From positions 186,001 to 250,000 of the forward strand of contig NZ_BBOJ01000022.1 in the NCBI RefSeq assembly GCF_000974445.1: DNA of 64,000 bases, in the 5' to 3' direction. The stretch is from Lentzea aerocolonigenes. GTDB lineage: Bacteria > Actinomycetota > Actinomycetes > Mycobacteriales > Pseudonocardiaceae. The notes below the pieces were generated by a model. The model saw nothing but the letters and a program-made list of their open reading frames with translations, ran no database searches and was not told the DNA's origin. The position numbers and the translations under genes were made by a program. This document shows, piece by piece, positions 17,368-25,348 of this stretch. The number at the start of each line of letters is the position of its first letter. Within the stretch, counting starts at the first letter, position 1.

Positions 17368-18505
17368 GGTGGTGGTGACCGGGTTCGGGGTGCGGACGGC
17401 GTTCGGCCGGGGTGCGGACGCGCTGCGCCGCGGCGTTTTCGGTGGTGTGCCGGCGTTCGCGCCCACCACGCGGTTCGACACCGGCCCGTACCGGACGCCG
17501 TTCGCCGCCACCACCGGGACCGACAAACCCGACCTGATGCGGGACGTGCTCGGCGAGTGCACCGACGAAGCCGTGGAGATGGCCGGGTTCACCGCGCGCG
17601 ACGACACCGCCGTGCTGGTCGGGACGTCGGGTGACTTCGCGGTGCTGACCCGGTTCTGGCGCGGCGAGGCCGGCGTCGAGGCTGCCGACACGGTCCCCGC
17701 GTGGCAGGCCGACCTGCTCGCCGCGCGGATCGGCGCGTCCTCCGGGCGGCGGCTGGCGTTCACCAACGCGTGCGTCGCCTCGGCCGCGGCGATCATCCAC
17801 GCGTGCGGGCTGATCGCGTCCGGCAGGGTGTCCTCGGCCGTCTGCGCCGGGGCCTACCTCGTGGAGGAGGAGGTCTTCGCCAAGTTCGACTCGGGCCGGG
17901 CCATGTCGCGCGACGGCTTCGTCCGGCCGTTCAGCGCGGACCGCGGCGGAATGCTGCTGGGCGACGGTGTCGCGACCGTGGTGCTGGAGTCCGCGGAGGC
18001 GGTGAGACGCCGGGGTGGACGGCCGCTCGCCGCGGTCGTGGGCTGGGGCGCCGGCTCGGACGCCTATCACGTCTCCCGGCCGCACCCGGACGGCGCCGGG
18101 CTCGCCGCCGCGGCCGGGCGGGCGCTGCGCCGCGCGGACGACCCGGACGGGCTGCGCATCGACTACGTGAACGCGCACGGCACCGCCACGAAGTTCAACG
18201 ATCCCGCGGAGACCCGTGGCCTGCGCCGGGTGTTCGGCACGCGGGCCGACCAGGTGCCGGTCAGCTCCACGAAGAGCACGACCGGGCACATGCTGGAGGC
18301 CGCCGGGGTCGTGGAGTTCGTGATCACCTTGCTGGCGCTCACCGACGGCGTGCTGCCGCCGACGGCCAACTTCACCGAGGCCGACCCGGACTGCGACCTC
18401 GACTACGTGCCCAACGTGGCCCGCGACGCCGACGTGCGCCGCGCGTTGAACCTCAACGCGGCGTTCGGCGGGGTCAACACCGCACTCGTGCTGGAGCGCA
18501 GATGA
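17360..18505 (+). CDS. Beta-ketoacyl synthase (KS-alpha-like)
   Basis: The 381-residue product has an intact thiolase-fold active site: Cys138 in FTNACVASAAA, His273 in NAHGTATKFND and His310 in STKSTTGHMLEA. It should perform a decarboxylative Claisen condensation on carrier-bound substrates. It is somewhat shorter than FabF (about 410). The ATG at 17360 lies inside the end of the carrier gene; a GTG 12 bases earlier is possible. It pairs with the small ketosynthase-like protein that follows, as alpha and beta subunits do in type II systems. Confidence 0.88.
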   Translation: MSEVVVTGFGVRTAFGRGADALRRGVFGGVPAFAPTTRFDTGPYRTPFAATTGTDKPDLMRDVLGECTDEAVEMAGFTARDDTAVLVGTSGDFAVLTRFWRGEAGVEAADTVPAWQADLLAARIGASSGRRLAFTNACVASAAAIIHACGLIASGRVSSAVCAGAYLVEEEVFAKFDSGRAMSRDGFVRPFSADRGGMLLGDGVATVVLESAEAVRRRGGRPLAAVVGWGAGSDAYHVSRPHPDGAGLAAAAGRALRRADDPDGLRIDYVNAHGTATKFNDPAETRGLRRVFGTRADQVPVSSTKSTTGHMLEAAGVVEFVITLLALTDGVLPPTANFTEADPDCDLDYVPNVARDADVRRALNLNAAFGGVNTALVLERR

Positions 18506-19047
18506 TCACCGCCAACCGCGCGGACCCCGTACCGGGGTTCGTGGAGTCCTCGTTCAACCCGCTGATCCACGACGTCGCCCGGCGCTGCCTGACCGAACGG
18601 CCGGGCGACGGCACGCGGACCGCGCTGCTGGTCGGCAGCACGGTCGGCGACTCGGGCACGACGGACCTGGCGAGCAGGTTGCTGATCGGCGGGCAGGTGA
18701 GCAACCCGCTGCTGTTCATGCAGGCCACCGCGAACGCGATCCTCGGCTACGTGAGCAAGGAGTTCGGGATCACCGGGCCGCTGATCGCGATGTCCGCGCT
18801 GACCGGACTCGGTTCCGCCCTGCTCGACACCGCGCACGTCCTGCTGGACGACGAGGAACTGGACAGGGTTCTTCTCGTCGGTGTCGAACTGGCCGGCAGC
18901 GACCGCACCGCCGCGTTCTGCCGGGAGCTGGGGCTTCCGCAGCCCACCGAGGACTTCGCGGTCGCCCTGCTGGTCGACCGGGACACCTCGTTCGAAGACT
19001 CCGGCGGGTACGACCTCCGACGACTGGCTGAAGGACCAACACCATGA
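18502..19047 (+). CDS. Half-size ketosynthase-like protein (chain-length-factor-like)
   Basis: At 181 residues this is too short for a full ketosynthase. It resembles the N-terminal ketosynthase domain found alone in aryl-polyene and some type II systems (NPLLFMQATANAILGYVSKE, ITGPLIAMSALTGLGSALLD). At the position of the active-site Cys it has Ser-Ala, so it should not condense by itself. Its four-base overlap with the ketosynthase gene suggests a heterodimer partner. No frameshift or partner C-terminal half is visible downstream, so the short form seems native. Confidence 0.7.
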   Translation: MITANRADPVPGFVESSFNPLIHDVARRCLTERPGDGTRTALLVGSTVGDSGTTDLASRLLIGGQVSNPLLFMQATANAILGYVSKEFGITGPLIAMSALTGLGSALLDTAHVLLDDEELDRVLLVGVELAGSDRTAAFCRELGLPQPTEDFAVALLVDRDTSFEDSGGYDLRRLAEGPTP

Positions 19048-20714
19048 TCAGCAAAGCGGAACGCGCACAGGTGCTGGCGGACGCGACACTCGGCGCGGGC
19101 AACGTGATCCACCGGTTGAAGGCCTACGGCCGTCCGTTGGACGAGGAGGTCCTGCGGACCGACGGCACGTGGCAGGCGCCCGACGGCAGCCACCCGGCGG
19201 CGCTGACGCTCGGCGACCTGCACGCCGCCGTCGAGGTCTACGCGTCGTGGTTCCACGCCCAGGGGGTGAAACCACGTGACATCGTGGCCGTCCAGACCCG
19301 GTCCAGCACCGAGTTCGCGGTCAACTACCTGGCGCTGATGTCGTTGGGCGCGATCCCGTCGCTGGTGAACGGCAACCTGCGCCCCGAGATCGCCCGCGAG
19401 TACATCCGCCGCCAGCGCGTGGTCGGCGCGGTGGCCGACGCCGAGCACGCCAGAACTCTGGCCGACGGCGACCTGGAGCTCGGGTTCCTGGTCACCGCGG
19501 CGGACATCGCCGAGGCGGGACCGCTGCCGGAGAACTACCCGTACCGGCACCACTCCACCGACCCGATCATCATCACGCACTCGTCCGGCACGACGGGGAT
19601 GCCGAAAGGCGTGCCGCACACCCACGAAACCCTGCTGTACGCCCAGTTGTACCGGCTGAAGCTGTCGGTCGGCGACGCGATGGGCAGGCTGCTCGTGGCG
19701 ATGCCGGGTTCGCACAACGCGGCGGTGTCGGTGATGTTGTTCGGCTTCCTGCTGCGCTCACCGGTGTTGCTGTTGTCCAGTCAGCGCGGTGTCGACGTGC
19801 TGGACGCGATCGAGGAGTTCCGGCCCACGACCGTTTTCGGGTTCGCCGGGACGTACGGCGAGATCGTCGCCGAGGACTTGGACGCGCGCGACCTGGAGAG
19901 CGTGGAGGCCTGGTACAACAGCGGCGACGCGATCCACGAGGCGTACGTGCGCGAACTGGTCACGCGGGGCAGCCACGTGACCGTGAACGAGGACTTCCAG
20001 CGCGTCCGGGTGCCGGGCTCGGTGTTCACCGACGGCCTCGGCTCGTCGGAAGCCGGTTACTCGATGTTCCACATCGGCCACCGGACGGGAAGTTCGACCT
20101 ACGGCCGGTGCGTCGGCAAGCCGATCAGCTTCGCCGAGGCCGCCGTGCTGTCCGAGGACGGGCAGCCGCTGCCCGCCGGGGTCGTCGGCAGGCTCGGCCT
20201 GCGTTCTCCCACGCTGACGCCGGGCTACTGGAACGACTCGCTGACGTTCTACCGGATGCGGCTCGGCGGCTACTGGCTGACCGGTGACCTGGCCGTGCGG
20301 GACGAGGAGGGCAACTTCTACCACCTCGACCGCGTGCCGGACGCGATCCGGACGAGTGAGGGCATCGTCTTCAGCACCTGCACCGAAGAGCTGCTGCTGG
20401 CCGAACTCCCCGACCTGGCCGACTGCACGGTGGTCGGCGTGGCGCCGGAGGGCGTGCGCGCGGACTGGGAGGGCGACGGTGTGGCGGAGGCGTACGCGCT
20501 CCTCCAAGTCGCAGAAGGCAGCACGGACGGTGGCCCGGACGATGCCAAGTGGACGGAGCTGGCCAACGACGCGTTGCGTGCCAAGGGTTTCCCACCCGTC
20601 ACGCGGGCACTGCGGATGGACGCGGCCGACGTGGTCAAGGGCGCGACCGGCAAGGTGCTCAAGCGGCTCATGCGCGAGCGGTTCACCGAACAGCTCGCCG
20701 GAGGACGCGGTTGA
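19044..20714 (+). CDS. AMP-dependent synthetase/ligase (second of three in the cluster)
   Basis: The 556-residue protein has the full ANL core: P-loop HSSGTTGMPKG at about residue 180, DGLGSSEAGY near 330, YWLTGDLAV near 412, and C-terminal GATGKVLKRLM with the catalytic Lys. The substrate is unknown; fatty or aryl acid activation is expected. It overlaps the previous gene by ATGA. Its stop codon TGA (20712-20714) lies within the predicted terminal bases of the TnpB element that follows, so the present C-terminus (AGGRG) may differ from the ancestral one. Confidence 0.84.
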   Translation: MISKAERAQVLADATLGAGNVIHRLKAYGRPLDEEVLRTDGTWQAPDGSHPAALTLGDLHAAVEVYASWFHAQGVKPRDIVAVQTRSSTEFAVNYLALMSLGAIPSLVNGNLRPEIAREYIRRQRVVGAVADAEHARTLADGDLELGFLVTAADIAEAGPLPENYPYRHHSTDPIIITHSSGTTGMPKGVPHTHETLLYAQLYRLKLSVGDAMGRLLVAMPGSHNAAVSVMLFGFLLRSPVLLLSSQRGVDVLDAIEEFRPTTVFGFAGTYGEIVAEDLDARDLESVEAWYNSGDAIHEAYVRELVTRGSHVTVNEDFQRVRVPGSVFTDGLGSSEAGYSMFHIGHRTGSSTYGRCVGKPISFAEAAVLSEDGQPLPAGVVGRLGLRSPTLTPGYWNDSLTFYRMRLGGYWLTGDLAVRDEEGNFYHLDRVPDAIRTSEGIVFSTCTEELLLAELPDLADCTVVGVAPEGVRADWEGDGVAEAYALLQVAEGSTDGGPDDAKWTELANDALRAKGFPPVTRALRMDAADVVKGATGKVLKRLMRERFTEQLAGGRG

Positions 20715-20850
20715 CTCCTCCCCCTCGTGAACGAGGGGGATTCCTACGGCTCGCGCCGCAGGGTTTTCTGCTTCGTCGCCGACAGCCCGCCCGGAGGTTT
20801 CCGTTGAGGTCTTACACCGGCTCCACAGACCGACACCGCCAGCCCGGCGG
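20711..20850 (-). ncRNA. Predicted omega RNA (reRNA) of the TnpB element
   Basis: In this family the guide RNA spans the 3 prime end of tnpB and the right end of the element, and its guide is the flanking host DNA. Here the expected scaffold includes the tnpB tail and the hairpin at 20720-20739 and ends at TCAAC. The guide would then read leftwards from 20710 (beginning CGCGTCCTCCGGCGAGC), which is antisense to the ligase gene end. The 5 prime boundary is a guess. Confidence 0.55.
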
Positions 20851-21949
20851 CCAAAATGTTGCGTGCCGCGTTCACATCACGGTCGTGGGTCGCACCACAG
20901 CCGCAGGTCCACGTGCGCACGTGCAGCGGCATCGCTGTCGCGAGCGTGCCGCACGCGGAGCACAGCTTGGACGACGGGAACCAGCGATCCACCACGACCA
21001 CGTCCCGCCCGTACCAGCGCGCTTTGTACTCCAGCTGCTGCCGGAACTGCCGCCAGCCCGCATCGTTGATCGCACGGGCCAAGCGGTGGTTGCCGACCAT
21101 GTTCGACACGGCCAGATCCTCGATCACGAGCGTTTGGTTATCACGCACGAGCCGAGTAGTGATCTTGTGCAGATTATCCGTGCGCCGGTCGACGATCCGG
21201 GCGTGCACACGGGCGACCTTGACGCGGGCCTTGTCCCGGTTGTTGCTGCCCTTCTGCTTGCGGCACAACGCCCGCTGCGCCTTGATCAGCCGTTCCCGGT
21301 CATGGCGTTCGTGCCGGGGGTTGCCGATCTTCTCCCCGGTCGACAGCACCAGCAGGTGATCCAGGCCAACATCGATGCCCACCACCGCATCCGTGACAGG
21401 CAACGGCGTCACACTCGGATCCTCACACAGCAGGGACACGAACCAGCGCCCGGCCGCGTCCCGCGACACGGTCACCGTCGAGGGCGTCTCCCCCTCGGGC
21501 AGCGGCCGCGACCAGCGGATGTCCAACGGCTCGGCCATCTTCGCCAGCGTCAGCACCCCGTCACGCCACCGGAACGCCGACCGCGTGTACTCGGCGCTGG
21601 CGCGCGACTTCTTCCGCGACTTGTACCGCGGAAACCGAGCACGCTTGGCGAAGAAGTTCGTGAACCCTGTCTGCAGATGCCGCAACGCCTGCTGCAACGG
21701 CACTGCCGACACCTCGGCCAGAAACGCCAGCTCCTCGGTGCGCTTCCACGCGGTCAGCAACGCCGACGTGGCCTCGTAGCCAACCCGTTCCCGACGCTGC
21801 GTCCACGCCTCGCTGCGAGCCTGCAACGCCAGGTTATACACCTTGCGGACACACCCGAACGTGCGCGACAACTCCGCCGCCTGCGCCTCAGTCGGATAGA
21901 AACGGAACTTGAACGCCCGCCTCACCTGCCCACCCACAGCCACAAACAT
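20744..21949 (-). CDS. tnpB: TnpB, RNA-guided nuclease of the IS605/IS1341 group
   Basis: The 401-residue protein is full length and looks intact. The RuvC residues are Asp193 (VVGIDVGLDHL), Glu277 (LVIEDLAVSNM) and the Asp pair at 356/358 (THDRDVNAARNIL). A zinc finger is formed by Cys330, Cys333, Cys349 and Cys351 (the last pair spaced CxC). The N-terminal FKFRFYPTEAQ motif is typical. Characterised homologues cut DNA guided by a transposon-end RNA and help the element persist. The ATG at 21949 gives the usual N-terminus. Confidence 0.93.
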   Translation of the reverse strand: MFVAVGGQVRRAFKFRFYPTEAQAAELSRTFGCVRKVYNLALQARSEAWTQRRERVGYEATSALLTAWKRTEELAFLAEVSAVPLQQALRHLQTGFTNFFAKRARFPRYKSRKKSRASAEYTRSAFRWRDGVLTLAKMAEPLDIRWSRPLPEGETPSTVTVSRDAAGRWFVSLLCEDPSVTPLPVTDAVVGIDVGLDHLLVLSTGEKIGNPRHERHDRERLIKAQRALCRKQKGSNNRDKARVKVARVHARIVDRRTDNLHKITTRLVRDNQTLVIEDLAVSNMVGNHRLARAINDAGWRQFRQQLEYKARWYGRDVVVVDRWFPSSKLCSACGTLATAMPLHVRTWTCGCGATHDRDVNAARNILAAGLAVSVCGAGVRPQRKPPGGLSATKQKTLRREP

Positions 21950-22089
21950 ATCAGTCCACTATGGAACCCGTGCGGGCTGGGTGACACAGCTTCGCTCTCG
22001 CAACGAAACAACTACTCCTACCCACCCTGCTCCGCAGAGGTCCGATTCCTCTCTGCCCTGAACGACGGGATCTCCTCGGAGGGCATCAG

Positions 22090-22617
22090 ATGACCACGAT
22101 GAACGACCCGGACACCACGACCCGCGCGGAGCTGATGGACGTCTACCGCTCGTGGTGGCTGCACGACGCCCGCTGGTACCAGGGCGTGGCGAAGCGGTTC
22201 GGACCGGCCGTCGCGAACGAGATCAACGCGGAGGCGCTGCGGTTCGTGGCGACGAGCATCGGCAGGAAGGTCGCGCGCCAGTTCGGCGGGAAACCCGCGC
22301 GGGACATGGAGGAACTGCGGCAGCGCTACGAGATGTGCGCCGACCGGACGTTCCCGCGCGAGCTGCGGGACCTCCAGGCGGTGGTGCTCGACGACGACGT
22401 GATCGAGGTCGTCATGCGGCAGAACTTCGCGGTCACCATGGTCCGGATGGCGGGAACGCTCGAGGGCTACGAGTGCCCGTGCACCGAGGTGCACGCCGGG
22501 TGGTCGGACGGACTGGGCGTGGCACTCGCGGAGAACTGCTCGACCGGGTGCCTGCGCTTCGGCGACCCGGCGTGCCGAATGCTGATCCGTGTCGAACCAG
22601 AAGGAGTCCAGTCTTGA
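22090..22617 (+). CDS. L-2-amino-thiazoline-4-carboxylate hydrolase-like/DUF6125 protein
   Basis: The 175-residue protein starts with a helical block (RSWWLHDARWYQGVAKRFG, NEINAEALRFVATSIGRK) and ends with a cysteine-rich domain, ECPCTEVHAGW then ENCSTGCLRFGDPACRM. This layout resembles the ATC-hydrolase-like/DUF6125 family; the assignment is by pattern and moderate. The role in the pathway is unknown. It could act on an aryl chain intermediate. TCGGAGGGC precedes the ATG, and it is coupled to the next gene by TTGA. The TnpB element lies directly upstream. Confidence 0.5.
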   Translation: MTTMNDPDTTTRAELMDVYRSWWLHDARWYQGVAKRFGPAVANEINAEALRFVATSIGRKVARQFGGKPARDMEELRQRYEMCADRTFPRELRDLQAVVLDDDVIEVVMRQNFAVTMVRMAGTLEGYECPCTEVHAGWSDGLGVALAENCSTGCLRFGDPACRMLIRVEPEGVQS

Positions 22618-23519
22618 GGGTCGTCGTCGCCGGTGCCACCGGACTCATCGGGACCGCGCTGCTCCCGTTGCTGCGGGCCAGGGGCCACCACGTGACCGCG
22701 CTGGTGCGGGACGAGTCGAAGGCCGTGGCCGCCGACGACACCGTCGTCGCGGACGCGCTGGACCCGACGGCCGTGCGCGGCGCGCTGCTCGCGGCCCGGC
22801 CGGACGTCGTGGTGCACCAGCTGACCGCGTTGCGGCAGATGAGCGCGGAAGCGTTCGAGACCACGGCGCGGCTGCGCACCGAGGGCACCGCGAACCTGAT
22901 CATGGCGGCCAGGGAGGCGGGGGCCGCGAAGCTGGTGGTGCAGAGCATTTCCTTCGCCACGGCTCCGCTCGGCGACCCCGTCCTGTCGGAGGACGCGCCG
23001 CTGTACCTGGACGCACCGGATCCGGGGTGGGCGAGGACGGTGCAGGCCGTGGCCGAGATGGAACGACTGGTGCTGGGCACACCGGACATCGCGGGCACGA
23101 TCCTGCGCTACGGCACGCTGTTCGGCCCGCAGACGCAGTACGACCCCGCCGGCCCGTTCGGCGCCGCGATCGGCCACGGCAAGGTGCCGATCCCGGAGAC
23201 CGCCACGGGAGTGACGTCGTTCCTGCACGTGCAGGACGCCGCACTGGCCGCTGTGTCCGCTGTGGACAGTGATGTCACCGGCGTGTTCAACATCGCCGAC
23301 GACGAACCGGCGGAGGGCGGAACTTGGCTGCCCGAGTACGCGCGTCTGCTCGGCGGCCCGCCGCCGCGCCCGATTCCGTCCGACGTGGCCGAGAAGGCGT
23401 TGGGGTGGTTCGCGAACTACCAGCTCACCGCCATGCGCGGCGCGCGCACGGACCGGGCGCGCACGGAACTGGGCTGGAAGCCGACGGTGTCCTGGCGCCG
23501 CGGTCTGGCCTCCGGATGA
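22614..23519 (+). CDS. NAD-dependent epimerase/dehydratase-type oxidoreductase (extended SDR)
   Basis: The 301-residue product starts at TTG, overlapping the previous stop (TTGA) with AAGGAG nine bases upstream. It opens with the dinucleotide-binding VVVAGATGLIGTALLPLLRARGHHV (GxxGxxG). The middle holds KLVVQSISFA rather than a clear YxxxK catalytic pair, so classical SDR chemistry is doubtful. Candidate roles are a reductase acting on the polyketide-like intermediate or on a diazonium; neither is proven. It is the only visible NAD(P)H oxidoreductase in the operon. Confidence 0.78.
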   Translation: MRVVVAGATGLIGTALLPLLRARGHHVTALVRDESKAVAADDTVVADALDPTAVRGALLAARPDVVVHQLTALRQMSAEAFETTARLRTEGTANLIMAAREAGAAKLVVQSISFATAPLGDPVLSEDAPLYLDAPDPGWARTVQAVAEMERLVLGTPDIAGTILRYGTLFGPQTQYDPAGPFGAAIGHGKVPIPETATGVTSFLHVQDAALAAVSAVDSDVTGVFNIADDEPAEGGTWLPEYARLLGGPPPRPIPSDVAEKALGWFANYQLTAMRGARTDRARTELGWKPTVSWRRGLASG

Positions 23520-25348
23520 GCGCTCTGCGGATCTGCCTGATCGGGGCCGGGCCGCGGGGAACCTCAGTGCTGGAACGGATCTGCGCCAACGCCGACGGCC
23601 GCGCGGTCGAGGTGCACGTCGTGGATCCGTTCCCGCCGGGACCGGGCGGGGTGTGGCGCACCGGGCAGTCCGGTCATCTGCTCATGAACACGGTCGCCTC
23701 GCAGGTCAGCCTGTTCACCGACGACAGCGTGCCGTGCGAGGGGCCCGTGGTGCCGGGTCCCAGCCTCTACGAGTGGGCGCGGACGGCCGGTGGTGCGCTC
23801 GGTCCGGACGACTACCCGACCAGGGCGTTCTACGGCCGGTACCTGCGCTGGGTGTTCCGCCGGCTGGTCACCACCGCGCCGGAGTCGATCACCGTGGTCG
23901 TGCACACCGGCACTGCCGTCGCCCTGGACGACGCCGACGGGCGGCAAACCGTCACGCTGCTCGACGGCACCCGCCTGACCGGGATGGACGCGGTCGTGCT
24001 GGCACTCGGCCACGGTCCGCTCGCGCGCAGCCGCGAGCAGGACGAGAACCGCCGGTTCGCGTTGCGGCACAGGCTCTGTCACATCGAGCCCGCCAACCCC
24101 GCCGACGTCGACCTGAGCCCAATCGCGCCCGGCACGGCCGTCGCGGTCCGTGGCGTCGGCCTGAACTTCTTCGACTACCTGGCACTGCTCACCGTCGGCC
24201 GTGGCGGCGCGTTCGAGCAGACCCCCGAAGGTCTGCGCTACCTCCCGTCCGGCCGGGAACCGGTGCTGTACGCGGGTTCCCGGCGCGGCATGCCGTACCA
24301 CGCGCGCGGCGAGAACCAGAAGGGCGCGCACGGCAGGCACCACCCGTACTTCCTCACCGAGATGGTCATCGCGAACCTGCGCAAGCGCGCCGACTCCGGC
24401 GAACCGGTCGGTTTCCGCGAAGCCGTGTGGCCGTTGGTGGATCGAGAGGTCCGCGCCGTCTACTACAGCCTGGTCGTCAAGGCCGGGCGCGGCGACACGG
24501 CGTCGCGGGCGTTCCTCCAGTCGTTCGTGCAAGGCATTCCGGACGACGACGAGCGACTGCTGGACCAGTACGGGGTCACCGAGCGGTGGGACTGGGACCG
24601 CATCGAGCGGCCGCAGGGCGACCGGGTGTTCGCCGACCGCGCCGAGTTCCGCGACTGGCTGCTCGACCACCTGCGCGACGACGTGCGGGAAGCGCGGCTG
24701 GGCAACCTGTCCAGCCCGCTCAAGTCGGCGCTGGACGTGTTGCGGGATCTGCGCAACGAGATCCGGCTCGTGGTGGACCACAGCGGGATCAGCGGCGACT
24801 CCTACCGTCGCGAACTGGAGGGGTGGTACAACCCGCTCAACGCGTTCACCTCGATCGGCCCACCGGTGCGGCGGATCGAGGAGATGATCGCGCTGGCCGA
24901 GGCGGGCGTGCTGCACGTGGTCGGCCCGCGGATCCGGATCCGCCGCCACACCACCGAAGGCGTGTTCCTGGTGGATTCCGAGGCGGTCCCCGGCCCGCCC
25001 GTGCGCTGCCGCGCCCTCGTCGAGGCCCGGCTGCCGGACATCGACCTGCGACGCAGCGCCAACCCGTTGCTGCGCTACCTGCTCACCACCGGCCAGTCCC
25101 AGCCCTACCGCGTCGGCGGCTACGAGAGCGGCGGCCTGGCCGTGACCGAACGCCCGTACCGGCTGCTCGACCGCGCGGGTCTGGCGCACCCGGCCAGGTT
25201 CGCGTTCGGCGTGCCCACCGAGGGCGTGCACTGGGTGACGGCGGCGGGCATCCGTCCCGGCGTCGGCTCGGTGACGCTGGAGGACTCCGACGCCATCGCC
25301 AGAGCAGTGCTGACCGTCCACTCCCAGCACAGGAGCGTGAACGCTTGA
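23516..25348 (+). CDS. creE: CreE/FzmM-like FAD monooxygenase (aspartate to nitrosuccinate)
   Basis: The 610-residue flavoprotein begins LRICLIGAGPRGTSVLERI, an FAD-binding GxGxxG loop, with a second nucleotide region VVLALGHGPLARS near residue 160. It belongs to the FAD/NAD(P)-binding (NAD_binding_9) proteins that include CreE and FzmM, which oxidise the amine of L-aspartate to nitrosuccinate. The next gene, four bases overlapping, is the matching lyase, and this pairing is the main reason for the assignment. The product would be released as nitrous acid for the terminal ligase. Confidence 0.8.
   Translation: MSALRICLIGAGPRGTSVLERICANADGRAVEVHVVDPFPPGPGGVWRTGQSGHLLMNTVASQVSLFTDDSVPCEGPVVPGPSLYEWARTAGGALGPDDYPTRAFYGRYLRWVFRRLVTTAPESITVVVHTGTAVALDDADGRQTVTLLDGTRLTGMDAVVLALGHGPLARSREQDENRRFALRHRLCHIEPANPADVDLSPIAPGTAVAVRGVGLNFFDYLALLTVGRGGAFEQTPEGLRYLPSGREPVLYAGSRRGMPYHARGENQKGAHGRHHPYFLTEMVIANLRKRADSGEPVGFREAVWPLVDREVRAVYYSLVVKAGRGDTASRAFLQSFVQGIPDDDERLLDQYGVTERWDWDRIERPQGDRVFADRAEFRDWLLDHLRDDVREARLGNLSSPLKSALDVLRDLRNEIRLVVDHSGISGDSYRRELEGWYNPLNAFTSIGPPVRRIEEMIALAEAGVLHVVGPRIRIRRHTTEGVFLVDSEAVPGPPVRCRALVEARLPDIDLRRSANPLLRYLLTTGQSQPYRVGGYESGGLAVTERPYRLLDRAGLAHPARFAFGVPTEGVHWVTAAGIRPGVGSVTLEDSDAIARAVLTVHSQHRSVNA

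Larger units (their letters stand above)
20711..22058 (-). mobile_element. IS1341/IS605-group element carrying only tnpB
   Basis: The element separates two otherwise tightly coupled operon genes. Its tnpB is on the opposite strand and no tnpA is present, so it cannot move by itself. The right end holds a perfect 8-base hairpin CCCCCTCG/CGAGGGGG (20720-20739) and on the element strand finishes in GGAGTCAAC, a usual end form for this group. The left end has a bulged hairpin GCAGAGG/CCTCTCTGC (22034-22056). No target duplication is expected for this family. The left boundary is uncertain by about 10 bases. Confidence 0.7.

Noticed and set aside
15334-17796. 820-codon minus-strand frame across the ligase and carrier genes
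   Set aside because: No domain is recognisable in it, and it runs opposite to an intact ligase and two carriers with attachment sites.
22034-22056. tRNA T-arm-like hairpin with loop TCCGATT
   Set aside because: No matching acceptor or anticodon stems are found in the 75 bases upstream; its position fits the left-end hairpin of the TnpB element.
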